DNA of 22,337 bases from Oscillospiraceae bacterium (GCA_029062865.1 JAIDPG010000258.1:1-22337), one strand, 5' to 3'. Counted from the stretch's first letter, positions 7,950 through 15,747 are shown. The notes: a model not told the origin generated them from the letters alone. Translations and numbers: made by a program.

Positions 7950-7998
7950 AGGCAACACCACACAAAGCGCAAAGCGCGTTCTTTGCGTGGTGTTGCCT
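7950..7998 (+). repeat. Long hairpin inserted in T-box stem I
   Basis: AGGCAACACCACACAAAG (7950-7967) pairs with the sequence at 7981-7998 over 18 positions with one A-C mismatch, closing a 13-nt loop. It sits between the 3' strand of the helix distal to the specifier loop and the specifier loop itself, where a standard T-box has no extra arm. Its self-complementary form suggests a small palindromic mobile element (MITE- or REP-like); that origin is inference. Confidence 0.7.
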
Positions 7999-8153
7999 TG
8001 AAATGGACTGCCGAGGGCGCGCGGAACAGGGGCTTTTTCAATAAAGCTCCCCAGTATGCGGCGACGTGCGCGAGCGTTAATCGCAAGGGTATGTTTGTAC
8101 CCGCAGAGTGCGCGTTTTTACGCGAAGTAAGGTGGCAACGCGGTGAGTTTTCC

Positions 8154-8197
8154 CCGTCCTTATGACAGAAAAAATCTGTTCAAGGGGCGGTTTTTTT
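8154..8197 (+). terminator. T-box-controlled intrinsic terminator of the trp leader
   Basis: CCGTCCTT (8154-8161) pairs with AAGGGGCGG (8182-8190) with one bulged G and a G-T pair, continued by ACAGA/TCTGT (8165-8169/8175-8179) and a run of seven T (8191-8197). The left arm is shared with the antiterminator, so the two structures exclude each other. Confidence 0.9.
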
Positions 8198-8243
8198 ATG
8201 CGATAAATCCGCTCCCGAGAACCGGACAAGGAGAGATGACATT

Positions 8244-9749
8244 ATGATCTGCCCAACACTTGAGGAAGCCGCAAAGCTGTCGGCAAAGCGCTCGGAATAT
8301 ACGGTCATTCCGCTTCGGCGGGAGCTGTTCTCCGACATCAAGACCCCGATAGAGGTCCTGCGGATATTGAAATCCGAGGGTCGGCACTGCTTTATGCTCG
8401 AATCCGTTGAAAACCAGGAGCGCTGGGGACGGTACACGTTCCTGGGCTACGAGCCGCGGCTCGAAATATCCTGCCTCGACGGCGAGCTGACCGTAAAGGA
8501 TATCCGCAGCGGCAAAAGCGAGGTTTCCCAAACTCCGCACCCCGCGGACTATATCCGCGGGCTGATGTCGAAGTACAAAGCGCCCACGCCCGATAAGCTG
8601 CCGGGACTTCCCGGGTTCTGCGGCGGGCTTGTCGGATACTTCGGCTACGATTACATCAAGTACAGCGAGCCGCGCCTGAAACTGGACGCGAAGGACGATG
8701 AAAACTTCAAGGACGTTGATCTTATGCTGTTCGATAAGGTCGTAGCCTTCGACAACCTCCGCCAGAAGATAATCCTTATCGTGAATATTGCGGCGGATAA
8801 TGATGATCTTGAGGCGAATTACCGCGAGGGCGAGAAAATACTCGACGAAATGGCTAAGCTCATTCGGCTCGGAAAGCCCGCTCCGGAGCCTGCCTCTAAG
8901 CTCACAAGCGAGTTCCGCCGTCTGTTCGACAAGGATAGGTATTGTGAGATAGTCGAACGCGCGAAGCACTATATCCGCGAGGGCGATATTTTTCAATGCG
9001 TTCCCTCAAACCGCCTCGACGCGGATTTCGAGGGCAGCCTTCTCGATACCTACAGAGTTCTTCGCACCACCAACCCCTCGCCGTATATGTTCTATTTTTC
9101 GAGCGAGGATATGGAGGTAGCGGGGGCTTCTCCGGAAACGCTCGTGAAGCTGGAAGACGGCGTTCTTCACACGTTCCCCATTGCGGGCTCGCGCCCCAGA
9201 GGAGCGACACCGGAGGAGGACGCGCGGTTCGAAGCGGAGCTTCGTATCGACGAAAAGGAGCTGTCCGAGCACAATATGCTCGTGGATCTGGGGCGCAACG
9301 ACCTCGGCAAAATATCGTCGTTCGGCAGCGTTGAGGTCGAAAAGTATATGGAGATACTCAAATTCTCGCATATTATGCATATATGCTCGACAGTCACGGG
9401 AAAAATCAAGGACGGCTTCGACGCGCTCGACGCGGTGAACGCCGTGCTCCCCGCGGGGACGCTCTCCGGCGCGCCGAAAATACGCGCGTGCGAGATAATC
9501 AACGAGCTTGAAAACTGCAAGCGCGGCATCTACGGCGGCGCTATCGGCTACATTGATTTCCGCGGAAATCTCGACACCTGCATCGGCATAAGGCTCTGCT
9601 ACAAGAAAAACGGCAGGGTGTTCGTCCGTTCGGGCGGCGGCGTGGTAGCCGACAGCGTGCCCGAAACGGAGTATATCGAGACCGTCAACAAGGCGAAGGC
9701 GGTCGTAAGGGCGCTTGAAGCGGCGACAAACCGGGAGGTGGAGCTATGA
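8244..9749 (+). CDS. trpE: Anthranilate synthase component I (TrpE)
   Basis: The 501-residue protein converts chorismate, with ammonia supplied by TrpG, to anthranilate, the first committed step of tryptophan synthesis. Visible family motifs are MLES near residues 51-54, part of the tryptophan feedback site; PIAGSRPRG near 311; LVDLGRNDLGKIS; LPAGTLSGAPKIRACEI near 402 and RSGGGVVADSVPETEY near the end. Presence of the MLES-type site predicts allosteric inhibition by tryptophan in addition to T-box control. ATG 8244 lies 8 nt after AGGAGAG (8229-8235) and 46 nt after the leader terminator. It overlaps trpG by 4 nt. Confidence 0.97.
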   Translation: MICPTLEEAAKLSAKRSEYTVIPLRRELFSDIKTPIEVLRILKSEGRHCFMLESVENQERWGRYTFLGYEPRLEISCLDGELTVKDIRSGKSEVSQTPHPADYIRGLMSKYKAPTPDKLPGLPGFCGGLVGYFGYDYIKYSEPRLKLDAKDDENFKDVDLMLFDKVVAFDNLRQKIILIVNIAADNDDLEANYREGEKILDEMAKLIRLGKPAPEPASKLTSEFRRLFDKDRYCEIVERAKHYIREGDIFQCVPSNRLDADFEGSLLDTYRVLRTTNPSPYMFYFSSEDMEVAGASPETLVKLEDGVLHTFPIAGSRPRGATPEEDARFEAELRIDEKELSEHNMLVDLGRNDLGKISSFGSVEVEKYMEILKFSHIMHICSTVTGKIKDGFDALDAVNAVLPAGTLSGAPKIRACEIINELENCKRGIYGGAIGYIDFRGNLDTCIGIRLCYKKNGRVFVRSGGGVVADSVPETEYIETVNKAKAVVRALEAATNREVEL

Positions 9750-10315
9750 TACTTCTGATCGACAACTACGACAGCTTTTCCTACAACGTTTACCAGCTCA
9801 TCGGCTCGATAAATCCCGACATCAAGGTTATCCGCAACGACGAGTTTTTGACCGGGGAGATTCTCTCGCTTGAAGCGTCACACATTATCATCAGCCCCGG
9901 TCCGGGCAGACCGCGCGACGCGGGCGTCTGCGAGGAGCTTATCCGCGAGGCGGCGGGGAAAGTGCCGATCTTGGGCATCTGCCTTGGACATCAGGCGATC
10001 TGCGAGACGTTCGGGGCGGAGATAACCTACGCCAAGCAGCTTATGCACGGAAAAAAGTCGCGGGTAACGTTCGACGGCGATTCGGTGATCTTCCGCGGGC
10101 TTGACGGCGAGCTTGAGGTCGCCAGGTATCACTCGCTTGCCGCTTCGGCGGAGGGCTTCCCCGAGGAGCTGAAGATCACGGCGCAAACCCCCGACGGCGA
10201 GATCATGGCGGTGGAGCACAGACAGTTCCCGATTTTCGGCTTGCAGTTCCACCCCGAGAGCATACTCACACAAGACGGCAGAAAATTGCTTGAAAATTTC
10301 CTTGATTTGGGGTGA
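9746..10315 (+). CDS. trpG: Anthranilate synthase component II, glutamine amidotransferase (TrpG)
   Basis: The 189-residue class I glutamine amidotransferase supplies ammonia from glutamine to TrpE. The catalytic triad is visible: Cys79 in GICLGHQAICETFG, and His169 and Glu171 in FHPESILTQDG. The N-terminus MILLIDNYDSFSYNVYQLIG is canonical. The ATG overlaps the trpE stop (ATGA at 9746-9749), indicating translational coupling and equal subunit production. It is a stand-alone amidotransferase and not fused to TrpD. The same family includes PabA; a shared role in folate synthesis cannot be excluded from sequence alone. Confidence 0.96.
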   Translation: MILLIDNYDSFSYNVYQLIGSINPDIKVIRNDEFLTGEILSLEASHIIISPGPGRPRDAGVCEELIREAAGKVPILGICLGHQAICETFGAEITYAKQLMHGKKSRVTFDGDSVIFRGLDGELEVARYHSLAASAEGFPEELKITAQTPDGEIMAVEHRQFPIFGLQFHPESILTQDGRKLLENFLDLG

Positions 10316-10542
10316 TTTTTCGGGATCGAAATACGGTGTTGAAAAAAGCCGCGAAAATGCGCTCAATCTGAGGGTTGTTTTCGAGGAGTTGAAAATCACG
10401 AAAACGTGACGACAAAGCCACGTTGAGCACTTGAAAACGGTGTTTTTCGAGGGGCGTTTTTTCCGTTGAAAAAGCTCCGAAATCGGGGCGGTTTCGAGGC
10501 TGAAATTGAAGAGTTTTTACGAAAAATTTGGAGGGTTTTATT
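10316..10542 (+). other. Intra-operon spacer with degenerate repeats
   Basis: This 227-nt gap between trpG and trpD has no supported gene. A short motif (G/C)TTGAAAA recurs at about 10338, 10388, 10430 and 10465, with a degenerate copy near 10500, and TTTCGAGG recurs three times (about 10379, 10446 and 10492). Small hairpins such as TCACG-AAAA-CGTGA (10396-10409) are present. No clear terminator or promoter is seen. The gap is unusually long for a trp operon with otherwise overlapping or close genes. Confidence 0.55.
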
Positions 10543-11562
10543 ATGATAAAGGAAGCAATCGTTAAAATCGTTGACAAGCAGGATCTGACCTACGACGAGG
10601 CGTATAAGGTTATCACCGAGATTATGTCGGGAGAGACTACTCCGACGCAGAACGCGGCGTTTCTATCGGCGCTCTCGACAAAGAGCACCAAGGCGGAGAC
10701 TATCGACGAGATTACGGGCTGTGCCGCCGCTATGCGCGACGCGGCTATGAAATTCGAGAACGACCTTGATTTGCTGGAAATTGTCGGCACAGGCGGCGAC
10801 AACGCGCACAGCTTCAACATCTCGACGACGGCGGCGATTGTCATCGCGGCGTCGGGGATCATGGTGGCAAAGCACGGCAACCGCGCGGCCTCGTCGCTCA
10901 GCGGCACCGCGGACTGTCTGGAGGCGCTGGGCGTGAACATCGACCTGGCTCCCGAAAAGTGCCGCGAGCTCCTGCAAAATGTCGGCTTCTGCTTCTTCTT
11001 CGCGCAGAAATACCACACCTCTATGAAATATGTAGGACCTATCAGGAAGGAGCTCGGCATCAGGACGGTTTTCAATATCCTCGGTCCGCTTACAAACCCG
11101 TCAAACCCGAAGCATCACCTGCTGGGCGTTTACGACCGCTCGCTTGTTGAGCCCGTCGCGAACGTGCTTATGAAGCTCGGTTCGAGGAACGGTATGGTCG
11201 TTTACGGCACCGACAAGCTCGACGAGATCTCTCTCAGTGCGCCTACTTCCGTTTGCGAGTACAAGGATGGCTGGCTGAAAACCTATGAGATAACGCCGGA
11301 GCAGTTCGGCTTCGAGCGCTGCACGAAAGACGACCTCAAGGGCGGCACTCCCGCGGAGAACGCCGCGATTACAAGGGCGATTTTGAGCGGCGAGGACAAG
11401 GGGCACAAGAGAAACGCGGTCTTGCTCAACGCGGGCGCGGCGATCTATATCGGCGGCAAGGCTTCTTCCATGGAGGACGGCGTGAAGCTCGCCGCGGAGC
11501 TGATCGATTCGGGTAAGGCTGTTGAAACGCTCGACAAGCTGATAAAGCTCTCGCAAAATTGA
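10543..11562 (+). CDS. trpD: Anthranilate phosphoribosyltransferase (TrpD)
   Basis: The 339-residue enzyme transfers phosphoribose from PRPP to anthranilate. It carries the PRPP-binding GTGGDNAHSFNIST at about residues 82-95 and KHGNRAASSLSGTADCLEAL at about 110-129, both hallmarks of TrpD. I placed the start at ATG 10543, 7 nt after TTGGAGGG (10528-10535); an in-frame TTG at 10528 is itself part of that ribosome binding site and is unlikely. It lies 8 nt before trpC. Length is typical of the stand-alone enzyme. Confidence 0.97.
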   Translation: MIKEAIVKIVDKQDLTYDEAYKVITEIMSGETTPTQNAAFLSALSTKSTKAETIDEITGCAAAMRDAAMKFENDLDLLEIVGTGGDNAHSFNISTTAAIVIAASGIMVAKHGNRAASSLSGTADCLEALGVNIDLAPEKCRELLQNVGFCFFFAQKYHTSMKYVGPIRKELGIRTVFNILGPLTNPSNPKHHLLGVYDRSLVEPVANVLMKLGSRNGMVVYGTDKLDEISLSAPTSVCEYKDGWLKTYEITPEQFGFERCTKDDLKGGTPAENAAITRAILSGEDKGHKRNAVLLNAGAAIYIGGKASSMEDGVKLAAELIDSGKAVETLDKLIKLSQN

Positions 11563-11570
11563 GGTGAAGC

Positions 11571-12356
11571 ATGACAATTCTTGACGAAATCGCGGCGAAA
11601 ACGCGGGAACGCGTTGCCGCTTTAAAGGAGAAGACGCCGCTTTCGGAGGTTAAGGCTCGCGCGGAGTCGCTTGACACTAGCACGGGTTTCCCGTTTAAAA
11701 AAGCGCTTTCGGAAGCCGAAATCGCGTTTATCTGCGAGGTGAAGAAGGCGAGCCCGTCTAAGGGCGTCATCGCGGAGGATTTTCCATATCTTGACATTGC
11801 TTTGGAATACGAAAAAGCGGGCGCAGCGGCGATTTCCTGCCTTACCGAGCCGCACTGGTTTCTCGGGAAAAACGAATATCTCCGCGAGATCGCGGAAAAC
11901 GTGAATATACCCGTGCTGCGCAAGGATTTCACGGTTGACGAGTATATGATCTATGAGGCGAAAACCCTCGGCGCGGCGGCGGTGCTGCTGATTTGCTCGA
12001 TTTTGAGCGAGGCGCAGCTTTCGGAGTATCTGGAGCTCTCGCGTTCGCTTGGGCTTTCGGCGCTTGTGGAGGCGCATAACGAAGCGGAGATCGAGCTCGC
12101 CGTGAAGCTCGGCGCGGAAATTATCGGCGTAAACAACCGCGATCTGAAAACGTTTTCGGTCGACACGGCAAACTCTGCGAACCTGCGGGCTCTTGTGCCG
12201 AGCGACAGAATCTTCGTCTCCGAAAGCGGCATCAAGTCCGCCGCGGACGTGGACGACTTGCGGAAGATCGGCGCGGACGCCGTGCTTATCGGGGAGACGC
12301 TGATGAGAGCACCCGATAAGAAAGCGAAGCTTGACGAGCTGCGGGGCGGCTTGTAA
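11571..12356 (+). CDS. trpC: Indole-3-glycerol phosphate synthase (TrpC)
   Basis: The 261-residue TIM-barrel protein closes the indole ring from carboxyphenylamino-deoxyribulose phosphate. Diagnostic motifs are EVKKASPSKGVI at about residues 56-67 with the phosphate and catalytic lysine region, LRKDFTVDEYMIYEA at about 111-125, EIIGVNNRDLKTF and VSESGIKSAADVDDL. ATG 11571 is preceded by GAGGTGA and lies 8 nt after trpD. It is not fused to TrpF as in enteric bacteria. A 62-nt GC-rich gap separates it from trpF. Confidence 0.97.
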   Translation: MTILDEIAAKTRERVAALKEKTPLSEVKARAESLDTSTGFPFKKALSEAEIAFICEVKKASPSKGVIAEDFPYLDIALEYEKAGAAAISCLTEPHWFLGKNEYLREIAENVNIPVLRKDFTVDEYMIYEAKTLGAAAVLLICSILSEAQLSEYLELSRSLGLSALVEAHNEAEIELAVKLGAEIIGVNNRDLKTFSVDTANSANLRALVPSDRIFVSESGIKSAADVDDLRKIGADAVLIGETLMRAPDKKAKLDELRGGL

Positions 12357-12418
12357 CCCCCACCGCTCCGCCCGAGGGGACGCTGCGGAAAGCCCGCGCT
12401 GCAAGAGAGGAGCAAGGA

Positions 12419-13024
12419 ATGGTCAAGATCAAGCTCTGCGGAATGTTCCGCGATTGTGACATTGACTTCGTGAACGAGGCGAAGCCCGATTATATCGGGT
12501 TTATCGTGATGTTCCCGAAAAGCCACCGAAATATCGACCTTGAAACGGCTCTGCGGCTGAAAAAACGGCTGTCGCCGGAGATAAAGAGCGTCGCCGTTTC
12601 GGTGGACGCGCCCGTTGAGGCGCTCGCGGAGTTCGCGGAAACCGGCGCGGCGGAGCTTCTGCAGCTCCACGGCAGCGAGGACGCGGCGTACATCGCGCGG
12701 CTTCGGGAGCTTACGGACGCTCCGATCATCAAGGCGGTAAGGGTCGGGAGCTTCGCGGATATTGAAGCGGCTCAGGCTCTCGACGCGGATTTTCTGCTGC
12801 TGGACAGCGGCACGGGCTCGGGGAAGGCGTTCGACCACTCGCTGATCGACAGGGAGCGTATTACAAAGCCGTTTTTCCTCGCGGGCGGGCTTACTCCCGA
12901 AAACGTCCGCGCGGCGGCTCTTGAATTCAAGCCTTATGCCGTGGATATGTCAAGCGGTATTGAAACAGACAGGCTCAAGGACAGGGAGAAGATGCTCGCG
13001 GCAGTGCGGGCAGTGCGCGAATGA
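12419..13024 (+). CDS. trpF: Phosphoribosylanthranilate isomerase (TrpF)
   Basis: The 201-residue TIM-barrel isomerase converts phosphoribosyl anthranilate to the ribulose form. It begins MVKIKLCGMFRDCDIDF with the catalytic Cys7, contains PDYIGFIVMFPKSHRNI, the catalytic Asp near residue 129 in LLLDSGTGSGKAFDH, and the phosphate-binding LAGGLTPENV. ATG 12419 follows GAGAGGAG. Its stop codon overlaps an upstream ATG of the next gene, so the accessory block begins directly at the end of trpF without a terminator. It is slightly divergent (LCGM for the common ICGL/ICGI) but has the catalytic residues. Confidence 0.96.
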   Translation: MVKIKLCGMFRDCDIDFVNEAKPDYIGFIVMFPKSHRNIDLETALRLKKRLSPEIKSVAVSVDAPVEALAEFAETGAAELLQLHGSEDAAYIARLRELTDAPIIKAVRVGSFADIEAAQALDADFLLLDSGTGSGKAFDHSLIDRERITKPFFLAGGLTPENVRAAALEFKPYAVDMSSGIETDRLKDREKMLAAVRAVRE

Positions 13025-13032
13025 GGTTTAAA

Positions 13033-13698
13033 ATGGCTGCGTATTATAAATTGCTGGATAAGTTCAATTACGGCGAGGTCGTAAAAAAAGAGGCTCTGAA
13101 TGAGGAGTATCAATACAGCTTCGGAGAGGAAAAATGGTACCGCAGCTCTATAATGCTGTTTTATCGCCGCCCGGACAATGACGAGTTCGGGGAATATGAG
13201 GAGATAACCGAAAAGGAAGCGGAACACATTCTCGGTGAGCAGCGAAGCCGATATAACAGTCTGCTGGAGCTTGCGATAAAGGTTGCGACGGAGGCGCATA
13301 AGGGTCAGACGGACAAGGGCGGCAATCCGTATATAGAGCATCCCAAGGCGGTCGCGGCGCAGGTGAATAATATCGAGCACAAGATAGTCGCTTACTTGCA
13401 CGATGTTATCGAGGATACGGAGATCACACTTGACGATCTGTCGGAAATGGGCTTTACATATCGGATCGTCAATTCTGTGCGCCTTTTGACCAGAACGGAT
13501 ACGCTGACATATAAAGAGTATCTGAAAAGGCTGAAAGCGGACGACAACGCGCGGCACGTTAAAATCGCCGATCTGCGGCATAATATGGATATTTCGAGAA
13601 TACCCGAGCCTACGGAAAAGGATTACAAAAGGCTTGAAAAATACAAGAAATCTTTGGAGTTTTTGGAGTTTTCGGAAAGCTCCCCGAGCGATTTATAG
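13033..13698 (+). CDS. HD-domain protein, (p)ppGpp hydrolase-like
   Basis: The C-terminal two-thirds resembles the hydrolase half of RelA/SpoT and small MESH1-like alarmone hydrolases: AHKGQTDKGGNPYIEHP at about residues 88-104, the metal-binding HD in YLHDVIEDTE at 123-124, and KIADLRHNMD at 177-186. No synthetase domain is present. The first 70 residues (AAYYKLLDKFNYGEVV...) are an unrecognised domain. The expected reaction, if family function holds, is removal of pyrophosphate from (p)ppGpp. I chose ATG 13033 because GAGG lies 6 nt before it; ATG 13021, overlapping the trpF stop, is a coupled alternative adding four residues. It is the first of six non-trp genes in the operon, 21 nt before the next. 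Confidence 0.82.
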   Translation: MAAYYKLLDKFNYGEVVKKEALNEEYQYSFGEEKWYRSSIMLFYRRPDNDEFGEYEEITEKEAEHILGEQRSRYNSLLELAIKVATEAHKGQTDKGGNPYIEHPKAVAAQVNNIEHKIVAYLHDVIEDTEITLDDLSEMGFTYRIVNSVRLLTRTDTLTYKEYLKRLKADDNARHVKIADLRHNMDISRIPEPTEKDYKRLEKYKKSLEFLEFSESSPSDL

Positions 13699-13719
13699 AA
13701 CGACAGAAAGGAACGGCAA

Positions 13720-14256
13720 ATGATCTACTACATCGCCGACCCGCATTTTGGGCACGAGAATATCATCAGCTTCTGCGACCGACCGTTTTCCGACGTCGAT
13801 GAAATGGACAAAATGCTTATCGCCAACTGGCGGGCAGTTGTTCAGCCGAAGGACGATATTTACGTCCTCGGCGATTTGATCTTCAAGTCCAAAGACCCGG
13901 CGGCGTATCTGAAGCAGCTTACGGGGCGAATTCATCTGATAAAGGGCAATCACGATACATTCCTCAAAAATAAAGAGCTGCACAGATATTTTGTGAGCAT
14001 TGACGATATGCTGACGGTTGCGGACGACGGACGGCGCGTGTTTTTGTGCCATTATCCCGTCGCGGAGTGGCCCGGGTATTATCGCGACGCATACCACCTG
14101 TTCGGGCATATCCACAATGCGCGGAATAAAGCCGCGGAGATCATGGCGACGCTCCCGCGGTGCTATAACGTCGGCGCAGACTGCATAGGGTTCACGCCGC
14201 GGACATTGACGCAGATTATTGAGCTTTTCGGCGAAACCGGCGCGGCGGAGATATGA
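13720..14256 (+). CDS. Calcineurin-like metallophosphoesterase
   Basis: The 178-residue protein has the full two-metal phosphoesterase signature: D-x-H-F-G-H-x-N (ADPHFGHENI) at residues 6-15, VLGDL near 49-53, KGNHD near 77-81, LCHYP near 109-113 and the final GHIHN near 132-136. It matches the compact cytoplasmic metallophosphoesterase family seen in bacteria and phages whose substrates are mostly unknown, so substrate cannot be named. ATG 13720 follows AAAGGAA. It is 21 nt after the HD gene and 13 nt before the lipoprotein gene. Confidence 0.88.
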   Translation: MIYYIADPHFGHENIISFCDRPFSDVDEMDKMLIANWRAVVQPKDDIYVLGDLIFKSKDPAAYLKQLTGRIHLIKGNHDTFLKNKELHRYFVSIDDMLTVADDGRRVFLCHYPVAEWPGYYRDAYHLFGHIHNARNKAAEIMATLPRCYNVGADCIGFTPRTLTQIIELFGETGAAEI

Positions 14257-14269
14257 AAGGTTGGCACTT

Positions 14270-14929
14270 ATGAGCAACAATATTAAACAACGGTTTAAAA
14301 GGGCGGCTGCGCTGTTGGTTACATTCGCTTTGCTCTGCGGGTTTGCGGGGTGCGGAAACAGCGAAACGGGCGGCTCAAACATTTCGAGTACTTCAAAATT
14401 CGATTTCGACGAGGCAGTGAAAAACATAACCCTGTTTTGGCAGAAAATCTCTCTGCCGTGTTATTGGTCGGACTTTGGCGAGGATTTTTCGCACGATGAT
14501 ATATATCGGTCGGGTGACGGTGAACTGAGTTGCCAATTAATGTATAAAGGGAAAAAAGTTGGCATAATTTTCTTTGATAAGTCTGCCGGCGATGAGAATA
14601 TCGCAGAAATAGAGAATATTCCGATAATATTGATCGTGCTTGGCTTCACAGACTACGGATATCCTTATGACGAATATGATCTGGATTTTTTTGAACGCTT
14701 GGGATATTACACAGGTCAAATAGAGCTTGCTTTGGGTGATGTGTCAATGTCGTCAACCGAAAATGATATAATAGCGGCGTTGGGAGAACCCAGCAAAATC
14801 ACCGAGGGCGGTTCGCGTTGGCGTTACCTTGATTATAACTATGATAATGGATACTTTCATTTTGTAATTGACATCAATAAAGCGTCTTATGGAATAATGG
14901 AGCTATACATAAAGGTTTACTCAAATTGA
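14270..14929 (+). CDS. Putative lipoprotein, function unknown
   Basis: The 219-residue protein begins MSNNIKQRFKRAAALLVTF and has a lipoprotein signal: basic n-region, hydrophobic stretch and a lipobox ending FAG-C at about residue 27, so it should be anchored to the outer face of the membrane. The mature part starts with a Gly/Ser/Asn linker. Near the C-terminus, SSTENDIIAALGEPSKITEG followed by WRYLDY resembles a BamE/SmpA-like repeat that is common in small secreted proteins. I chose ATG 14270, 9 nt after GAAAGG; the open frame continues further upstream into the phosphoesterase gene. Codons are clearly more AT-rich than in neighbouring genes, suggesting separate acquisition. Confidence 0.78.
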   Translation: MSNNIKQRFKRAAALLVTFALLCGFAGCGNSETGGSNISSTSKFDFDEAVKNITLFWQKISLPCYWSDFGEDFSHDDIYRSGDGELSCQLMYKGKKVGIIFFDKSAGDENIAEIENIPIILIVLGFTDYGYPYDEYDLDFFERLGYYTGQIELALGDVSMSSTENDIIAALGEPSKITEGGSRWRYLDYNYDNGYFHFVIDINKASYGIMELYIKVYSN

Positions 14930-14951
14930 TTTATAGGAGGATCAATCCGGG

Positions 14952-15716
14952 GTGACAGGTATTTATTTCAGCGGCACCGGCAATACCAAGTACTGCGTAA
15001 CGCGGTTTCTGGAGCGGCTCGGGGCGGACGGCGGCGCGTATTTTATAAAGGTTAAGTCACGGCTCCCGGAGATGACGGAGGACAGCGAGCTCGTGCTCGC
15101 GTACCCGGTTTATTACAGCAGCATACCGAAGCTTGTAAGGGATTTTATAGAGAGCAACAAGGCGGAGTGGCAGGGCAAGCGCGTGTTTATAATCGCGACT
15201 ATGGGATTGTTCAGCGGCGACGGCGCGGGAGTTTCGGCGCGGCTGCTGCAGAAGTACGGCGCGGAGATCGTCGGCGGTCTGCACCTGAAAATGCCCGATT
15301 GCATAGGCGACGTCAAGGCGCTGAAAAGACCGCCCGAAAAGAACCGCGATCTTATCGCGAAAGCCTCCGAAAAAATCGACCGCGCCGCCGAGCGCTTCAA
15401 AAACGGCAAGCCCACACGCGACGGACTGAGCGTTTTTCATCACCTCGCGGGATTGTTCGGGCAGCGGCTGTATTTCAGCGGGAAAACCAAGGAGTACACT
15501 CAAAACCCGAAGATCGACCCACAAAAATGCGTAGGCTGCGGAGTCTGCGAGGGCTTTTGCCCGATGAACAATATCAGAACGGAAAACGGCAAAGCCGTTT
15601 CGGGAAACAGGTGCACGATGTGCTACCACTGCTTCTCGGGCTGCCCGAAAAGGGCAATCACGATCATCGGGAAGAAAGTTATAGAGCAGTATAAATTCGG
15701 CAATTACGGCGGTTGA
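14952..15716 (+). CDS. EFR1-type flavodoxin-ferredoxin fusion protein
   Basis: The 254-residue protein joins an N-terminal flavodoxin-like fold (IYFSGTGNTKYCV at residues 4-16 is the FMN phosphate loop) to a C-terminal 2[4Fe-4S] ferredoxin with clusters at Cys193-196-199-203 and Cys221-224-227-231. This is the architecture of EFR1-family ferredoxins common in anaerobic Firmicutes, expected to shuttle electrons in the cytoplasm; partners are unknown. Translation appears to start at GTG 14952, 10 nt after AGGAGG (14936-14941), because the flavodoxin motif begins at residue 4. It follows the lipoprotein by 22 nt. Confidence 0.9.
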   Translation: MTGIYFSGTGNTKYCVTRFLERLGADGGAYFIKVKSRLPEMTEDSELVLAYPVYYSSIPKLVRDFIESNKAEWQGKRVFIIATMGLFSGDGAGVSARLLQKYGAEIVGGLHLKMPDCIGDVKALKRPPEKNRDLIAKASEKIDRAAERFKNGKPTRDGLSVFHHLAGLFGQRLYFSGKTKEYTQNPKIDPQKCVGCGVCEGFCPMNNIRTENGKAVSGNRCTMCYHCFSGCPKRAITIIGKKVIEQYKFGNYGG

Positions 15717-15747
15717 CAGCGTATCTGAAAAGGTAAGGGGGCGGAAT

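Larger units (their letters stand above)
7872..8197 (+). promoter_or_regulatory. T-box leader (tRNA-Trp-sensing riboswitch) of the trp operon
   Basis: All core T-box parts can be traced. The base of stem I pairs CGCAG (7877-7881) with CTGCCG (8008-8013). The specifier loop has AGATA on the 5' side and GAAATGGA on the 3' side, placing specifier UGG (Trp) at 8004-8006. The next helix pairs AAATGC (7888-7893) with GCATT (7945-7949). The apical part carries CAGAGAGCGG and GCGGT/ACCGC (7912-7916/7930-7934). The T-box proper at 8126-8143 forms the antiterminator: TAAGG (8128-8132) with CCTTA (8158-8162), a 7-nt bulge TGGCAAC (8133-8139), and GCGG (8140-8143) with CCGT (8154-8157). The bulge UGGC complements a 3' GCCA end, which fits tRNA-Trp with discriminator G. 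Uncharged tRNA-Trp should stabilise the antiterminator and allow transcription of trpEGDCF and beyond. Confidence 0.93.

Noticed and set aside
7727..8086. 119-codon minus-strand frame across the intergenic region
   Set aside because: It lies over the trp promoter and T-box leader, has no ribosome binding site and no recognisable protein features.
8196..8996. 266-codon antisense frame to trpE, and similar long antisense frames over fliF and fliG
   Set aside because: GC-rich codon bias produces long mirror frames; all lack ribosome binding sites and family similarity while the sense genes are certain.
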